From positions 234,050-298,049 of the forward strand of contig CAZKTA010000002.1 in the NCBI GenBank assembly GCA_964555645.1: a DNA stretch of 64,000 nt. Direction: 5' to 3'. Positions 17,284-27,319 of this stretch are shown here, piece by piece. Each line of letters opens with the position of its first letter. The stretch's first letter is position 1. The position numbers and the translations under genes are program-made. Below the pieces are notes generated by a model. The model made no database searches and had not been told where the DNA came from. It was given only the letters and a program-made list of their open reading frames with translations. The stretch comes from DTLC01 sp964555645 (GTDB taxonomy: Bacteria; Verrucomicrobiota; Verrucomicrobiia; Limisphaerales; DTLC01).

Positions 17284-18516
17284 GTGGAATCAACACCGGT
17301 GCTAGGCGCGATTGCATTTGTCGTTTGTGCCGGAGCAAGCTTCTTTTTCGCACTGGCCGAGACAGCTTTGTTGTCACTCGGCAAATGGCAGCTCGAACAA
17401 CTTGTCCAAAACGGCACCAAAACAGCCAAGACTGTTCAATCACTGCTTGTTAACCCAGACGACCTGCTCGCCACGATTGTGCTGGGCAACACATTTGCCA
17501 CAGCAGGCATGGTCGGCGTTGCACTGTGGGTGGCGTTCCACGGGTACTGGCCGTTAATCCCCACCGTAGTTGTGTTACTGGTTGTCGTATTGCTCGGCTG
17601 CGAAGTGCTGCCCAAAACACTTGCCGTGCGCCGGCCTGAACGGTGGTCTTTGCGCGTCGCACAACCAATGAAAATGATCCACACACTGAGCGGACCGGCA
17701 CGCACAATTGCACAAAGACTTAACACTGCAATACTCAGGGCTTTGTTGCCCACATCAGTCAAACCGCGCCCGGCTATCACAGACGAAGAATATCAAGAAC
17801 TGCTCGATCTAGCTTTTCAACAGGGCGCACTGGCTAAATCAGAACGCGACATCATACTGCAGATCATCAGCCTCGACCGCCGCACCGTGCGTGAGGTCAT
17901 GACACCACGCGCTCAAATGCAAACTGTCTCCGACGACGCCTCAATCGAGGAAATGATCGAAGCCGCGCGCAAATTCAAAAAAGCCCGTCTGCCTATTCAC
18001 GACGAGGCAACCGACACAATCGTCGGCATACTAAACACACGCGTGTTATTGCTTGACCCACAGGCAGACCTGGCCGACGCAATTGAGATACCGTCTTTTG
18101 TGCCCGAAAGCATGAACCTGCTTCAACTTCTCAAAAGCTTGCAACAGCAGCAACGCGGGCTTGCGATTGTACTTGATGAATTTGGCGATCTAGCAGGCAT
18201 GGTCACAACCGAAGACATCCTGGCTGAAATTGTCGGGGGTATCAAAAGCGATCTTGCCCACGAAAACATCGTGCTGGAACGACTCGGTCCCGGCAAATGG
18301 CGCGTCAGCGGCGCATTGCGCCTTGATGACTTCAGGCGTGAATACCCGGCTATTGGTGATGTGCCAGAGATCGAAACCATGGGCGGGCTGCTGACAAGTT
18401 TGCTCGATGCAGTGCCCGTCCAGGGCCAGTCGGCAGTGTTCCGCGGGCTTAGATTGACTGCGCACATAACAGACGAACGTCGTGTGCGCGAGTTGCTGAT
18501 CGAGGTGGTCAAATAA
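17284..18516 (+). CDS. CNNM/HlyC-CorC family membrane protein, first of three
   Basis: A 410-residue protein in the order CNNM transmembrane domain (about residues 1-185), a CBS pair (VMTPRAQMQTVSDDASIEEM and onward, about 205-325) and a C-terminal CorC_HlyC domain (RLGPGKWRVSGALRLDDF onward). Family members handle Mg2+ or Co2+ efflux or sense it; the hemolysin label of older annotations is not informative. The start is a GTG at 17284. The stop lies only 2 bases before the next family member, so all three form one transcription unit. Confidence 0.88.
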   Translation: MESTPVLGAIAFVVCAGASFFFALAETALLSLGKWQLEQLVQNGTKTAKTVQSLLVNPDDLLATIVLGNTFATAGMVGVALWVAFHGYWPLIPTVVVLLVVVLLGCEVLPKTLAVRRPERWSLRVAQPMKMIHTLSGPARTIAQRLNTAILRALLPTSVKPRPAITDEEYQELLDLAFQQGALAKSERDIILQIISLDRRTVREVMTPRAQMQTVSDDASIEEMIEAARKFKKARLPIHDEATDTIVGILNTRVLLLDPQADLADAIEIPSFVPESMNLLQLLKSLQQQQRGLAIVLDEFGDLAGMVTTEDILAEIVGGIKSDLAHENIVLERLGPGKWRVSGALRLDDFRREYPAIGDVPEIETMGGLLTSLLDAVPVQGQSAVFRGLRLTAHITDERRVRELLIEVVK

Positions 18517-18518
18517 AA

Positions 18519-19523
18519 ATGGGCATTGAACTTGTCAAATTTGATCCCGTGAAGTTCCTCCTTCTGACGGCTAGTTTGTGCCTGTCGTTTCTGTTATCGG
18601 GTATGGAAGCCGGCGTATTTGCGCTAAACCGGCTACGCATCCGGCACATGGCACGCTCCGGTAATGTATCGGCCAAATTGCTGCAGGCGTACCTGGAAAA
18701 TCCGGAAAACTTTCTGTGGACAATCATGGTCGGTAACACAGTGGTTAATTTTGTCATACTCGGCCTGTTGATGGCTGCCCTTAATGTTGCTTTCGGCGAC
18801 CGACGCATTTTGTTTATCGGCGCATTTACGATTGTGGTGTTCCTTTTCTACACGTTTAGCGATTTGTTGCCCAAGATGTTGTTCAGGTTGTACCCGAACA
18901 GGCTTTGCCTTGCGTTGGCGCGCCCGTTTCGATTCGTGCACGTCGGTCTGCGGCCACTGGTGCGTTTTGTCGAGCTGTGCTCGGCCATCACACTTCGGTG
19001 GTCGGGCGGAAAGGCCTTCACTGGCCGGCTGTTCGGCAACCGCGAAGAATTGCGTCTGCTCATGCGCGAATCGGCAGGCACGTTCACGTCTGAAGAACGC
19101 GCCATGATAAACCGCGTGCTTGACCTACAAACATTGACAGTCAAGCAGGTCACCACACCACTAGCCAGAACCGTTGGCGTGGATGCGCAAGCTACAGTTG
19201 AAGACGTGTTCAGGCTGTGCCGAGAGCACAACCTGACACGGTTGCCGGTTTGGGACATGCGCGACGGTCGCCGCAGAATAATTGGCATAGTTAGTCTCGA
19301 CACCTTGTTGTTCATGCAGGGGGTTGACCTGCACAAATTGATTGCCGAATTCGTCAAACCGGCCGTTTACATCGATCATGACACACGGCTTGAGCTTGCA
19401 CTGCGCCAACTGCAACGCAGCGGCCAGCGCATGGCCGTTGTGCTCGGACCAGACGCGCGCGAAATCGGGATTGTAACCTTGGCGGACATACTCAAGACCA
19501 TATTTGGCGAGATCACACTCTGA
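18519..19523 (+). CDS. CNNM/CBS membrane protein lacking the CorC domain, second of three
   Basis: A 334-residue paralogue of its neighbours. The CNNM domain starts FLLLTASLCLSFLLSGMEAGVFALNRLRIRHMARSGN, with a Gly-rich membrane region, and is followed by a CBS pair (TVKQVTTPLARTVGVDAQATVEDVF; LALRQLQRSGQRMAVVLG; DILKTIFGEITL). It stops right after the CBS pair and has no CorC_HlyC domain, unlike the flanking two genes. It is therefore either a natural short form or a regulatory subunit. It is coupled on both sides by gaps of 2 bases. Confidence 0.85.
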   Translation: MGIELVKFDPVKFLLLTASLCLSFLLSGMEAGVFALNRLRIRHMARSGNVSAKLLQAYLENPENFLWTIMVGNTVVNFVILGLLMAALNVAFGDRRILFIGAFTIVVFLFYTFSDLLPKMLFRLYPNRLCLALARPFRFVHVGLRPLVRFVELCSAITLRWSGGKAFTGRLFGNREELRLLMRESAGTFTSEERAMINRVLDLQTLTVKQVTTPLARTVGVDAQATVEDVFRLCREHNLTRLPVWDMRDGRRRIIGIVSLDTLLFMQGVDLHKLIAEFVKPAVYIDHDTRLELALRQLQRSGQRMAVVLGPDAREIGIVTLADILKTIFGEITL

Positions 19524-19525
19524 AA

Positions 19526-20863
19526 ATGCATACGGTCGAGCCAGCGGACATTTTTGCAAAGCTGCTTGCAGTGGCTGCATTGGTGTTGCTAAACGGCTTC
19601 TTTGTTGCAGCCGAGTTCGCCCTCGTACGGATCCGTGACACACAACTCGACGAACTTGTCCGCAAAGGCCTTCGGCGTGCCAAGGTCACACGCCATATCA
19701 TCCAAAACCTCTCTGCGTACCTCAGCGCAACACAGTTGGGTATCACAATCGCCAGCCTCGGCCTGGGCTGGGTTGGCGAGCCTGTCTTCCGCACACTGTT
19801 GACACCCATATTTGACGCATTCGAAATCGGGTCGCTAACGCTCCGACAGTCAATCTCATTTGCAGTTGGGTTTTCAGCAATCACATTCCTGCACATTACA
19901 GTGGGCGAACTTGCACCGCGCTGGCTCGCCATACAAAAACCACTCACATACGCGCTCGGTGCTGCACCTGCGTTGCGAGTGTTCTACATCGTTTCCTATC
20001 CGTTCGCGTGGCTCCTGAACAACGTTGCGCAGTGGCTGCTTAAACAGGCCGGCCTATCACCACACGAAGAAACCGAACGCGCTTATTCGGAAGAAGAACT
20101 CCGCCTGTTGTTCTCAGCTTCACAACAACGGCTCGGTACGACGAAACTGGGGCGCGACATCGTGTTGAATGCACTCGAGTTGCGCCATCGGCGCGCGCGC
20201 GACGTCATGCGCCCACGCCACGAAATTGTTGCCCTCGATACCGAGGCGAGCATCGCTCAATGCCTCGATGTAGCCGAGAAAACGCGGTACTCGCGCTTCC
20301 CACTGTGCGAAGGTGGTGACCTAGACAAAACGCTCGGGGTCGTTCATATCAAAGACCTCTACGCGATGCGATTCAAAGCACGCAGCGGCTCAGACTTAGC
20401 AACGGTTGTGCGGAAACTTGTTTATGTGCCCGAAACAGCTCGACTTGAAAAACTGCTCGAAACACTACTCCAACGCCGCACGCACATGGCAATTGTGGTT
20501 GATGAATACGGCACAACAACCGGCCTTGTCACACTTGAAAACATACTCGAAGAACTAGTCGGCCAGATACAAGACGAGTTCGACATTGAAAAACCTTTGA
20601 TAACACGCCTGACTGAAAACACATGGGACCTGGCCGGTCAACTCCCGTTGCATGAGCTTGCCGAGTTGACTGGTCTGCCGCTGCATGCTGAGGGCGTCAC
20701 TACTGTCAGCGGCCTTGTAACACACAGGCTCGGGGGCTTCCCAAAGGTCGGCGATATACTCAAACTCGACGGGTTCGAGCTGCGCGTCGAAGAGATGGAC
20801 GGCATGCGCGTCGCCCGGTTGCGCCTCGCAAAACTCGCAGAGCAGTCTGACCCACCCGCATGA
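19526..20863 (+). CDS. CNNM/HlyC-CorC family membrane protein, third of three
   Basis: A 445-residue paralogue. It has a CNNM domain (LLNGFFVAAEFALVRIRDTQLDELVRKG with three or four membrane helices), a CBS pair (ARDVMRPRHEIVALDTEASIAQCLDV; MAIVVDEYGTTTGLVTLENILEELVG), and a C-terminal CorC_HlyC domain (NTWDLAGQLPLHELAELTGL). The VVDEYGTTTGLVT signature is the most typical of the three copies. It starts 2 bases after the stop of the middle copy. The likely role is divalent cation efflux or control at the inner membrane. Confidence 0.88.
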   Translation: MHTVEPADIFAKLLAVAALVLLNGFFVAAEFALVRIRDTQLDELVRKGLRRAKVTRHIIQNLSAYLSATQLGITIASLGLGWVGEPVFRTLLTPIFDAFEIGSLTLRQSISFAVGFSAITFLHITVGELAPRWLAIQKPLTYALGAAPALRVFYIVSYPFAWLLNNVAQWLLKQAGLSPHEETERAYSEEELRLLFSASQQRLGTTKLGRDIVLNALELRHRRARDVMRPRHEIVALDTEASIAQCLDVAEKTRYSRFPLCEGGDLDKTLGVVHIKDLYAMRFKARSGSDLATVVRKLVYVPETARLEKLLETLLQRRTHMAIVVDEYGTTTGLVTLENILEELVGQIQDEFDIEKPLITRLTENTWDLAGQLPLHELAELTGLPLHAEGVTTVSGLVTHRLGGFPKVGDILKLDGFELRVEEMDGMRVARLRLAKLAEQSDPPA

Positions 20864-21265
20864 TCGAGATATACAACTGCTCCTTTGCTTGGCAACTGCC
20901 CGCGGGCTGCGGCTGAACGTCCTTTTGCGAAATTAACCCCGTTCCAGCTTGCAGCAACACAGTTAACCTGTTTCGCATAACCACCGCATGCATCTTTGGC
21001 GTTGCGCGTAACCAACCATGCTCCAAAGTCGTAGGACCGTGCGCTTTATCAGAAATTTCGTCGGTAGGCCACGTTGCGGAAAACTTATCTGTAACGCGCG
21101 ATTCCACAAAGCCCTTAAATGAGTTCGCACCAAAACTCTGCTACAGTGGATCGGGCGTATGAAACTATACCGTCCTACTTAGAAAGTGTGCTCGGCTCGC
21201 TGGAGCTGAACGTGAAGGAAGTCTCGTCTCAACGCCTGATGCCAGCGGCACGGTGCGTTCTCACC
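20864..21265. other. 402-base interval without a recognised gene
   Basis: Convergent gap between the third CNNM gene and the carotenoid-type gene. A small palindrome, GCCCGCGGGC, lies near 20898. A 72-codon frame from 21119 has no recognisable content. No terminator with a T-run and no RNA gene was seen. Confidence 0.4.
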
Positions 21266-22144
21266 TCACCATGTAGCGCCGCGTACAGCCAGAATTGTTG
21301 TCACAAGTGCGCCTCCTGCAATCACAGCTGCTCCTAGCCACACGCCGTGCGCACACGCCGCAGCCGCAAACAGACCATTTAACACCAACCAAATGATCAA
21401 CGGCTGCATACCGGTCCGACTGCGTTGTCCACCCAACCGTTTATTGACCAGCACCGGCGTTATAAAACCCAAAATCAGAAGCGTTACCATCGCCCAGCCA
21501 AATAAACTAACAAGGGGCGCTCCATACCAAGTGGGTAAGCCAGGTCGGGTTTGCCAAACCCAAAACTTGTTGACTCGGCTCCCGAAAATCTCAAGGCCAA
21601 GATCAAACAACGCTGCCAGTCCAGCTGCTATACCCATGACCCAAAACCCGTAATTGCGCGCCTTTCGCCACGGCCGCATGATCAATTTTGCCACCCCTCG
21701 CGCATTCAACACTACAATAATCCACACAAGCGGCATCGGCCACGGCACAAGCCCAAACACAAGCAACCCAGCCGAGTCCAGGTAGCACATTTGGCCAAAC
21801 GGTATCCCACATACTGCATCAAGCACCAGCACGCACGTGCCAATCAACACAACGACAAAAACCGCAAGCCAGACATTTTGTGCTGGTAAACCCCGTGTTG
21901 CAGCAGCAACTGTTGCACCTACAGCAACTAGCAATGTGAAAGTTGCAACCGGGCCACTGGCATCGGATGGAATCAACTTAAACTCAATCCCGACCCACGC
22001 CGTAGCCAACAAAATCAACCCGACTATAAGCCCGGTGCCCAACGACCAGTCAACTGAAAGAGCCTTATTTTCCGCTGCGGCGTTTGCAGCCGATACACTT
22101 TGCGAAGTTGTTTGGTTGTTTGTCACTGTTGCTGTCAGCTTCAC
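21266..22144 (-). CDS. carotenoid biosynthesis membrane protein (CruF/DUF422 family)
   Basis: A 292-residue integral membrane protein with about seven hydrophobic segments. The stretch VLDAVCGIPFGQMCY ... LVFGLVPWPMPLVWIIVVLN, then ARNYGFWVMGIAAGLAALFDLGLE, matches the CruF-type family (DUF422). Its studied member hydrates the psi-end of carotenoids. Relatives also occur without a known carotenoid role, so the reaction here is an inference. The start is a GTG at 22144, after the AGAGG of the leader. No crtB, crtI or other carotenoid gene lies in the window. Confidence 0.78.
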   Translation of the reverse strand: MKLTATVTNNQTTSQSVSAANAAAENKALSVDWSLGTGLIVGLILLATAWVGIEFKLIPSDASGPVATFTLLVAVGATVAAATRGLPAQNVWLAVFVVVLIGTCVLVLDAVCGIPFGQMCYLDSAGLLVFGLVPWPMPLVWIIVVLNARGVAKLIMRPWRKARNYGFWVMGIAAGLAALFDLGLEIFGSRVNKFWVWQTRPGLPTWYGAPLVSLFGWAMVTLLILGFITPVLVNKRLGGQRSRTGMQPLIIWLVLNGLFAAAACAHGVWLGAAVIAGGALVTTILAVRGATW

Positions 22145-22407
22145 CTCTACAACAAAAAATTAAAAGCCAAAAACCTGCTCAAAAACCGACGGAACGACCG
22201 GTTCAATAGTCGTGCTGGCGGTTAGTTAAAGAACGGCCATGTTGCCCCGCCCAAACCGACAATCACAACGGCTTGATTGAGCAAGACACTTCTGAAATAT
22301 CGGTTTGTCATTAGTGTCTTCTGGATCGGTTTACCTGGTATCCAGCGCAGGCTGAGTTCGAGATTTGGTCTTTTCCAATCGCGTGATTTGCTGTTGACTT
22401 CTCTCTG

Positions 22408-23358
22408 ATGCAACCGCTGCGAATTGTGTTTATGGGCACGGCTGAATTAGCCTGCCCGAGCTTGGCCGCATTACTCGCGCAAGGTCAATTCAACCTCGTT
22501 GCAGTCGTAACCCAGCCCGATAAACCAAAAGGCCGCAACCTCATTGTTCAACCTAGTCCCGTCAAACAACTTGCATTGCAACATGGCCTGCAAGTGCTAC
22601 AACCAGAGAAGGCTCGTAACCCGGATTTTTTAGCCGCACTAAAAGCTTTGAAACCGGAGCTGATTGTTGTGGCTGCATATGGTCAGATTTTACCAGAGGC
22701 GATTTTGCGCATACCTCGATTTGGTTGCATAAACGTGCATGCGTCTCTGCTGCCCAAATACCGCGGTGCAGCGCCAATTCAATGGGCAATCTTTAACGAT
22801 GAGACCGAGACCGGCATCACGATCATGAAAATTGATGCCGGCCTAGACACCGGCGACATTATCGCACAAAAAGCTACGCCAATTTACCCGCACGATACCG
22901 CACAAGTATTGCATGACCGGCTTGCCCATATGGGCGCAGAACTGCTGGTGCAAGTCATCCCAGATTATGTTGCCGGCAAAATCGAGCCTCGACCACAACC
23001 GAAAGAAGGCGCAACTTACGCGCCCAAAATACAAAAGGAACACGGTAGAATTGATTGGTCACGGCCAGCACGCGCCATCTGGAACCAAGTCCGCGCGTTT
23101 GTCCCATGGCCGGGTGCATATACTTATCTTAGCAGTGGGACAAGTCCCATACTGCTTAAAATTTGGCAGGTCGAGGTTGTTCCGGGTACAACCGGTTCGG
23201 CCGGAGAAATTCTCAGCGCAGACAAAACCGGTATATGCGTTGCTTGCGGCAAAGACACACTGCGCATATTGGAACTCCAACCGCAAGACCGCCGCAGAAT
23301 GACTGCGCAAGAGTTCATCGCAGGACATAAATTATGCCCGGGCGACCGGCTCGGGTAA
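22408..23358 (+). CDS. fmt: methionyl-tRNA formyltransferase
   Basis: This enzyme formylates Met on initiator tRNA using 10-formyltetrahydrofolate. The catalytic residues align with E. coli: N109 and H111 in INVHASLLPKYRGAAPIQW, and D147 in MKIDAGLDTGD. The C-terminal tRNA-binding domain begins near residue 205. The 316-residue length is standard and the start is ATG. The usual partner def (peptide deformylase) is not adjacent. nadA follows on the same strand after about 140 bases. Confidence 0.95.
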   Translation: MQPLRIVFMGTAELACPSLAALLAQGQFNLVAVVTQPDKPKGRNLIVQPSPVKQLALQHGLQVLQPEKARNPDFLAALKALKPELIVVAAYGQILPEAILRIPRFGCINVHASLLPKYRGAAPIQWAIFNDETETGITIMKIDAGLDTGDIIAQKATPIYPHDTAQVLHDRLAHMGAELLVQVIPDYVAGKIEPRPQPKEGATYAPKIQKEHGRIDWSRPARAIWNQVRAFVPWPGAYTYLSSGTSPILLKIWQVEVVPGTTGSAGEILSADKTGICVACGKDTLRILELQPQDRRRMTAQEFIAGHKLCPGDRLG

Positions 23359-23500
23359 TTTGTAAGAATTGCTCCAGCACCAATTTATAATTCCTTCTCA
23401 AGACGGATCGCAAACCGAAGATGCGTTTGTCTGTTCCACCGGCTCACATGCTCACACCGAAAGTTGAAACAACCACAGCGGCAGTCTAAATTGCGCCGAA

Positions 23501-24532
23501 ATGAATTTTCTCACAAAAGCAGTTGCCGCTGAACAAGTCGCTAATCGGACCAACGGATCCGCGACGACACCCATTCCACAGCTTCAGCACCAAATACTCG
23601 AGCTGAAAAAACAGCTCAATGCTGTCCTACTGGCGCACAATTATCAGATACCGGAAATCCAGGACCTGGCCGATTACGTCGGCGATTCGCTCGGGCTATC
23701 GCAGCAGGCAGCCAAGACTAACGCGCATGTAATTGTGTTCTGCGGCGTCCGGTTCATGGCCGAAACAGCAAAGATCCTCAATCCGACCAAGCTTGTCTTA
23801 TTACCCGATAAAGACGCTGGTTGCTCGCTCGAAGACAGTTGCCCGCCGGACAAACTGGCCGAGCTGCAAAGGACAAACCCAAACTTTTACACGATCGCAT
23901 ACATCAATTGCAGCGCAGCAGTTAAAGCACTCAGCGATATAATCTGCACAAGCGGCAACGCCGTTGAGATTGTCAAGGCTGCACCCCCTGACAAAGACTT
24001 GCTTTTCGTGCCTGACGAAAACCTCGGGCAATGGGTAATTGAACAAACCGGACGCAAAATGATCCTCTGGCCCGGTAACTGTTACGCGCACATCGAGTTC
24101 AGACGCGATAGTGTGCTCAAGCTCAAACAACAGTTCCCGGACGCAAAAGTGCTTGTGCATCCGGAGGCATTGCGCGAAGTACGCGACCTGGCTGACCTGG
24201 TCTGCTCAACCGAAAAAATGGTCAGCTACTGCAAGTCGAGCTCGGCTACGCGATTCATAATTGTGACCGAGTCCGGCATTGTTCACAGACTCCAAAAAGA
24301 ATGCACCGGCAAAGAATTCATTTGCGCGCCCGTGCACGATGTCATGCGGATGCCAACTGACCCGTGCCGTTGTAGCCAATGTAAGTTCATGAAGCTTAAC
24401 ACACTCGAGAAACTCCGCGACTGCATGAAAAATCTTCATCCACGCATCGAGTTGCCAGAAGATCTCTTGCACCGCGCACGCATACCAATCGAACGGATGC
24501 TGGAGAGTTCGACCCAAACAAAAGGGGTTTGA
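23501..24532 (+). CDS. nadA: quinolinate synthase
   Basis: This iron-sulfur enzyme condenses iminoaspartate and DHAP to quinolinate in NAD synthesis. The three expected cluster cysteines are visible: C108 in DAGCSLEDSCP, C194 in PGNCYAHIEF, and C291 or C294 in PCRCSQCKFM. The N-terminus carries about 25 residues before the domain begins (LQHQILELKKQLNAVLLAHNYQ). The 343-residue length is usual. The start is ATG. nadB and nadC are not in the window. Confidence 0.95.
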   Translation: MNFLTKAVAAEQVANRTNGSATTPIPQLQHQILELKKQLNAVLLAHNYQIPEIQDLADYVGDSLGLSQQAAKTNAHVIVFCGVRFMAETAKILNPTKLVLLPDKDAGCSLEDSCPPDKLAELQRTNPNFYTIAYINCSAAVKALSDIICTSGNAVEIVKAAPPDKDLLFVPDENLGQWVIEQTGRKMILWPGNCYAHIEFRRDSVLKLKQQFPDAKVLVHPEALREVRDLADLVCSTEKMVSYCKSSSATRFIIVTESGIVHRLQKECTGKEFICAPVHDVMRMPTDPCRCSQCKFMKLNTLEKLRDCMKNLHPRIELPEDLLHRARIPIERMLESSTQTKGV

Positions 24533-25204
24533 TACAGCTTTTTCTGTGTGCTCACCTCGCAAAAATCTGCATCCATGGGGACACGACGCCCGTAAACCGA
24601 GGTTCATCGTCGCGCATTTGGCGGCAGCGCCACATGTTTGTCAAGTTTACGACGACCAAAGGCCATGTCATGGACGAAACAAAGCACGAGTGAATGAATT
24701 ACAAAAGTAGAGGAAAACTTTGTGGCCGTCGTGGTCTTGGCTCGACAGCCCAGGAAGGCACCATGCTCGCCCATCTGTTTTCACGTTCGCAGTTTATCGA
24801 AAAGTATCTAAACGCACGGCTCAACAAGCCCACGAGCCACAAAAGAACAGGTTATTGTGTAGCGAGTCCATACCACCGAAACTACCCACCCACTCAATCG
24901 GCTAAGTTCGGACACGATATCAGGCTGTTGTAAAAAGCCTGCTCTAAAAAGTTGCCCACAGAAAACATTGGCTTTTTGCATGTTTTCGGCTTGAAACTGA
25001 CTTTCTTCACCGGCCTGCTTTTGTTGTGCTTAACGGTTGCAGTCTGTGAAAACAGCGTCCAATCAAACATTACACACCGGGCCTACAATTCGTTCGGTTA
25101 AGCTGCCTCCAGCCATGTGCAAGAAAACCGTCGTGCTCTTGTGCGGCTGAGCGTCATAGCTGGTGCAGAATCACAAATGCAAGCAACCGCCGTATTTTGT
25201 CCGA
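24533..25204. other. 672-base interval without a recognised gene
   Basis: Convergent gap between nadA and the subtilase gene. The longest frame (79 codons from 24694, plus strand) has no family likeness and no ribosome-binding site. A long-loop inverted repeat, AAAAAGCC (about 24934) and GGCTTTTT (about 24970), is present but weak. Nothing else was recognised. Confidence 0.4.
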
Positions 25205-27319
25205 TCACGGTTCCAACTGGACACGATAGAAACGCATCTGTGATGTCTGAGGCAACAAGTTTGTCTGGCAATTAATTGGAGGGGTGGCAGCAATGTTTGT
25301 CTGAACGATCAACTCGAGATTCGTGGCCAGATTGGTCGTTGTCAGTAAAGTTGGGTCAGAAGCCGCAAAAAGTCGGTAATGCCGACCTACTGCACTTGGC
25401 CACTCGATTACCACGCCGCCCGCAGGCACAGTTTTGATGGACGTAATACGGAAGCGTGAGTCTGAGTTTGTCGGGCTGGTACCAGCAAGGCATTCCACAA
25501 GGTTGTTTTGGCCGTCGCCATCCGGATCAGCATGCGGGTTGGTGCCCGTTAATTGACCGAAATACGCGTGCTCCCACCAATCTGGCAAACCGTTTGCATC
25601 AGTATCAACTATCCGCGCAAGGTTAAGCCGTCCGCCGGTCAGCGTTTTGCCGGCCAAGTTTGTGCATGGCGTTACATTGTCGAGTATCCTGCGAATGCGC
25701 TCTGTCACGGTTTCATTTGGGAAACACATCGCTGCTAAGGCAACGGCGCCTGCCACGTGCGGTGTAGCCATGGACGTGCCGTCCTTATAACCGTGTACAA
25801 CATTGGTATCGGGCGCGCACACCACAGTGCCCACGGCAGGGAGTGCGGCTAAAATGGCCAGGCCGGCTGCCTGCGAAATACTAATGGCAGGAATCCAGTT
25901 GCTCGGGTATTGGAGTGTGCCTCTGAACCCGCCCGGCTCGCGGTTGTAAATTACCGCGGCACGCGCGCCTGCGGCCATTGCGTTGGCAACTTTGACAGAA
26001 AAGAATATCTCACCGCGTTTGATAAGTGCGATGTTGCCGTGCACCTCTGGAGGGAAATTCGTAGGGTAACCCAAACCACAATCGTAAATCATGCCTGTTA
26101 TACCCGTGGTTTCGCTCGAGTAGGTCATCGGTTGACCGCTATAAACATTTGACCCGAGCTGGACGTAACACGAAAACCCATACAAGGGCGGGATCGTTGA
26201 CACTATGTTCACCCCAGGAGCTGCCAGGTCAACGTTCGTCGCGCCAAAACTGGAAAAACTTGCAAGCGAGTCGCTTTGGTCAGAGGCCGCCACCGCGATC
26301 AAGTTGTGCGCTTGATAACAGGCCGGGTAGTAAGGTGTCGCATCCACGTTTGTTGACCTGTTTCCTGCAGCTGCGCAAAAAACAATACCCGCATCGCCAG
26401 CGGCAAGGATTGAATCGCGCTCCATCTCGGTAAAGTCGGAACTGCCATACGATGCATTAATCGCCACCACATTGACCCCGCGCTGTTTCATCAATGTAGC
26501 ATACTCGACAGCCCCGATAACTGCCGATGTTGGCAAACTGGTCCCGGTAGTCGATGCTTTTAGGGCCATTATACGCGCCCGAAAATTCACTCCAATAATA
26601 CCCTGCCCGTCGTTTCCGACTGCGGCTATAGTTCCAGCAACGTGCGTACCGTGGTCGGAAGAATCACTGGGATCGTTGGTCCAGCCGGCGAAATCGTAGC
26701 CCACCACATCGTCCACGTAACCGTTGCCATCGTCATCAATGCCGTTGCCGGGCACTTCGGCAGCATTCGTCCATATATTCGGCGCAATATCCGGATGAGT
26801 GTAATCCACGCCGGTATCAACCACGGCCACCACAACCTCGCTTGTAGCAGCCAAGCACATCCCCCATGCCGCCAAGAAACTTATGTCGGCACCGGCCATG
26901 CCGCTGACCTCGTTTACTGACTGGCCACTGTTTTGTAAACCCCAAAGTTGGGGGAACAGCGGGTCGTTCGGCGGCCGCATATCGCAAAGCTCACGCAGGT
27001 AGTTAGGCTCCACATTTTCAACACTCGGATCATGTTTTAACTCAGCAATTAACGCCGCCGTAGCCCGGTGCGGCGCGCGTACCAAAGCGTGGACGCGCCC
27101 ACGCCGCTTCGACAGCAGCGGAAAGTGCCTGACAACTTCTAATGACCGGACCCGCGCCATGCCGCGCACTTTTTCCCAATCAACCGATTCCTTGAAAGTG
27201 ACGAGAACTTCGCCTTCGACGTAATTTCCCCTAATTTGTCCCGTCTCAACAGCACCGAAACCACACCAGGAAACAAGCCCCAGCGCAAGGGCCACCCACA
27301 AGAGACACTTGGCATTCAT
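25205..27319 (-). CDS. secreted subtilisin-like serine peptidase with PA insert
   Basis: A 704-residue S8 peptidase. The signal peptide is MNAKCLLWVALALGLVSWCGFGA (split in reading), then an I9-like propeptide (residues about 30-110, ending SVENVEPNYLREL). The catalytic set is D168 (VVDTGVDYTHPDI), H223 (DHGTHVAGT), the oxyanion N320 (CAAAGN) and S516 (GTSMATPHVAG). A PA domain is inserted at about 375-505. After the catalytic domain comes a DWWE calcium-type repeat (DTDANGLPDWWEHAYFGQL, ADPDGDGQNNLVECLAGT), then a beta module ending RFYRVQLEP. The ATG at 27319 overlaps the stop of a short upstream frame as TAATG. Confidence 0.92.
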   Translation of the reverse strand: MNAKCLLWVALALGLVSWCGFGAVETGQIRGNYVEGEVLVTFKESVDWEKVRGMARVRSLEVVRHFPLLSKRRGRVHALVRAPHRATAALIAELKHDPSVENVEPNYLRELCDMRPPNDPLFPQLWGLQNSGQSVNEVSGMAGADISFLAAWGMCLAATSEVVVAVVDTGVDYTHPDIAPNIWTNAAEVPGNGIDDDGNGYVDDVVGYDFAGWTNDPSDSSDHGTHVAGTIAAVGNDGQGIIGVNFRARIMALKASTTGTSLPTSAVIGAVEYATLMKQRGVNVVAINASYGSSDFTEMERDSILAAGDAGIVFCAAAGNRSTNVDATPYYPACYQAHNLIAVAASDQSDSLASFSSFGATNVDLAAPGVNIVSTIPPLYGFSCYVQLGSNVYSGQPMTYSSETTGITGMIYDCGLGYPTNFPPEVHGNIALIKRGEIFFSVKVANAMAAGARAAVIYNREPGGFRGTLQYPSNWIPAISISQAAGLAILAALPAVGTVVCAPDTNVVHGYKDGTSMATPHVAGAVALAAMCFPNETVTERIRRILDNVTPCTNLAGKTLTGGRLNLARIVDTDANGLPDWWEHAYFGQLTGTNPHADPDGDGQNNLVECLAGTSPTNSDSRFRITSIKTVPAGGVVIEWPSAVGRHYRLFAASDPTLLTTTNLATNLELIVQTNIAATPPINCQTNLLPQTSQMRFYRVQLEP

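Noticed and set aside
24694..24933. 79-codon plus-strand frame in the nadA-subtilase gap
   Set aside because: No motif, no start signal, composition unlike that of real genes here.
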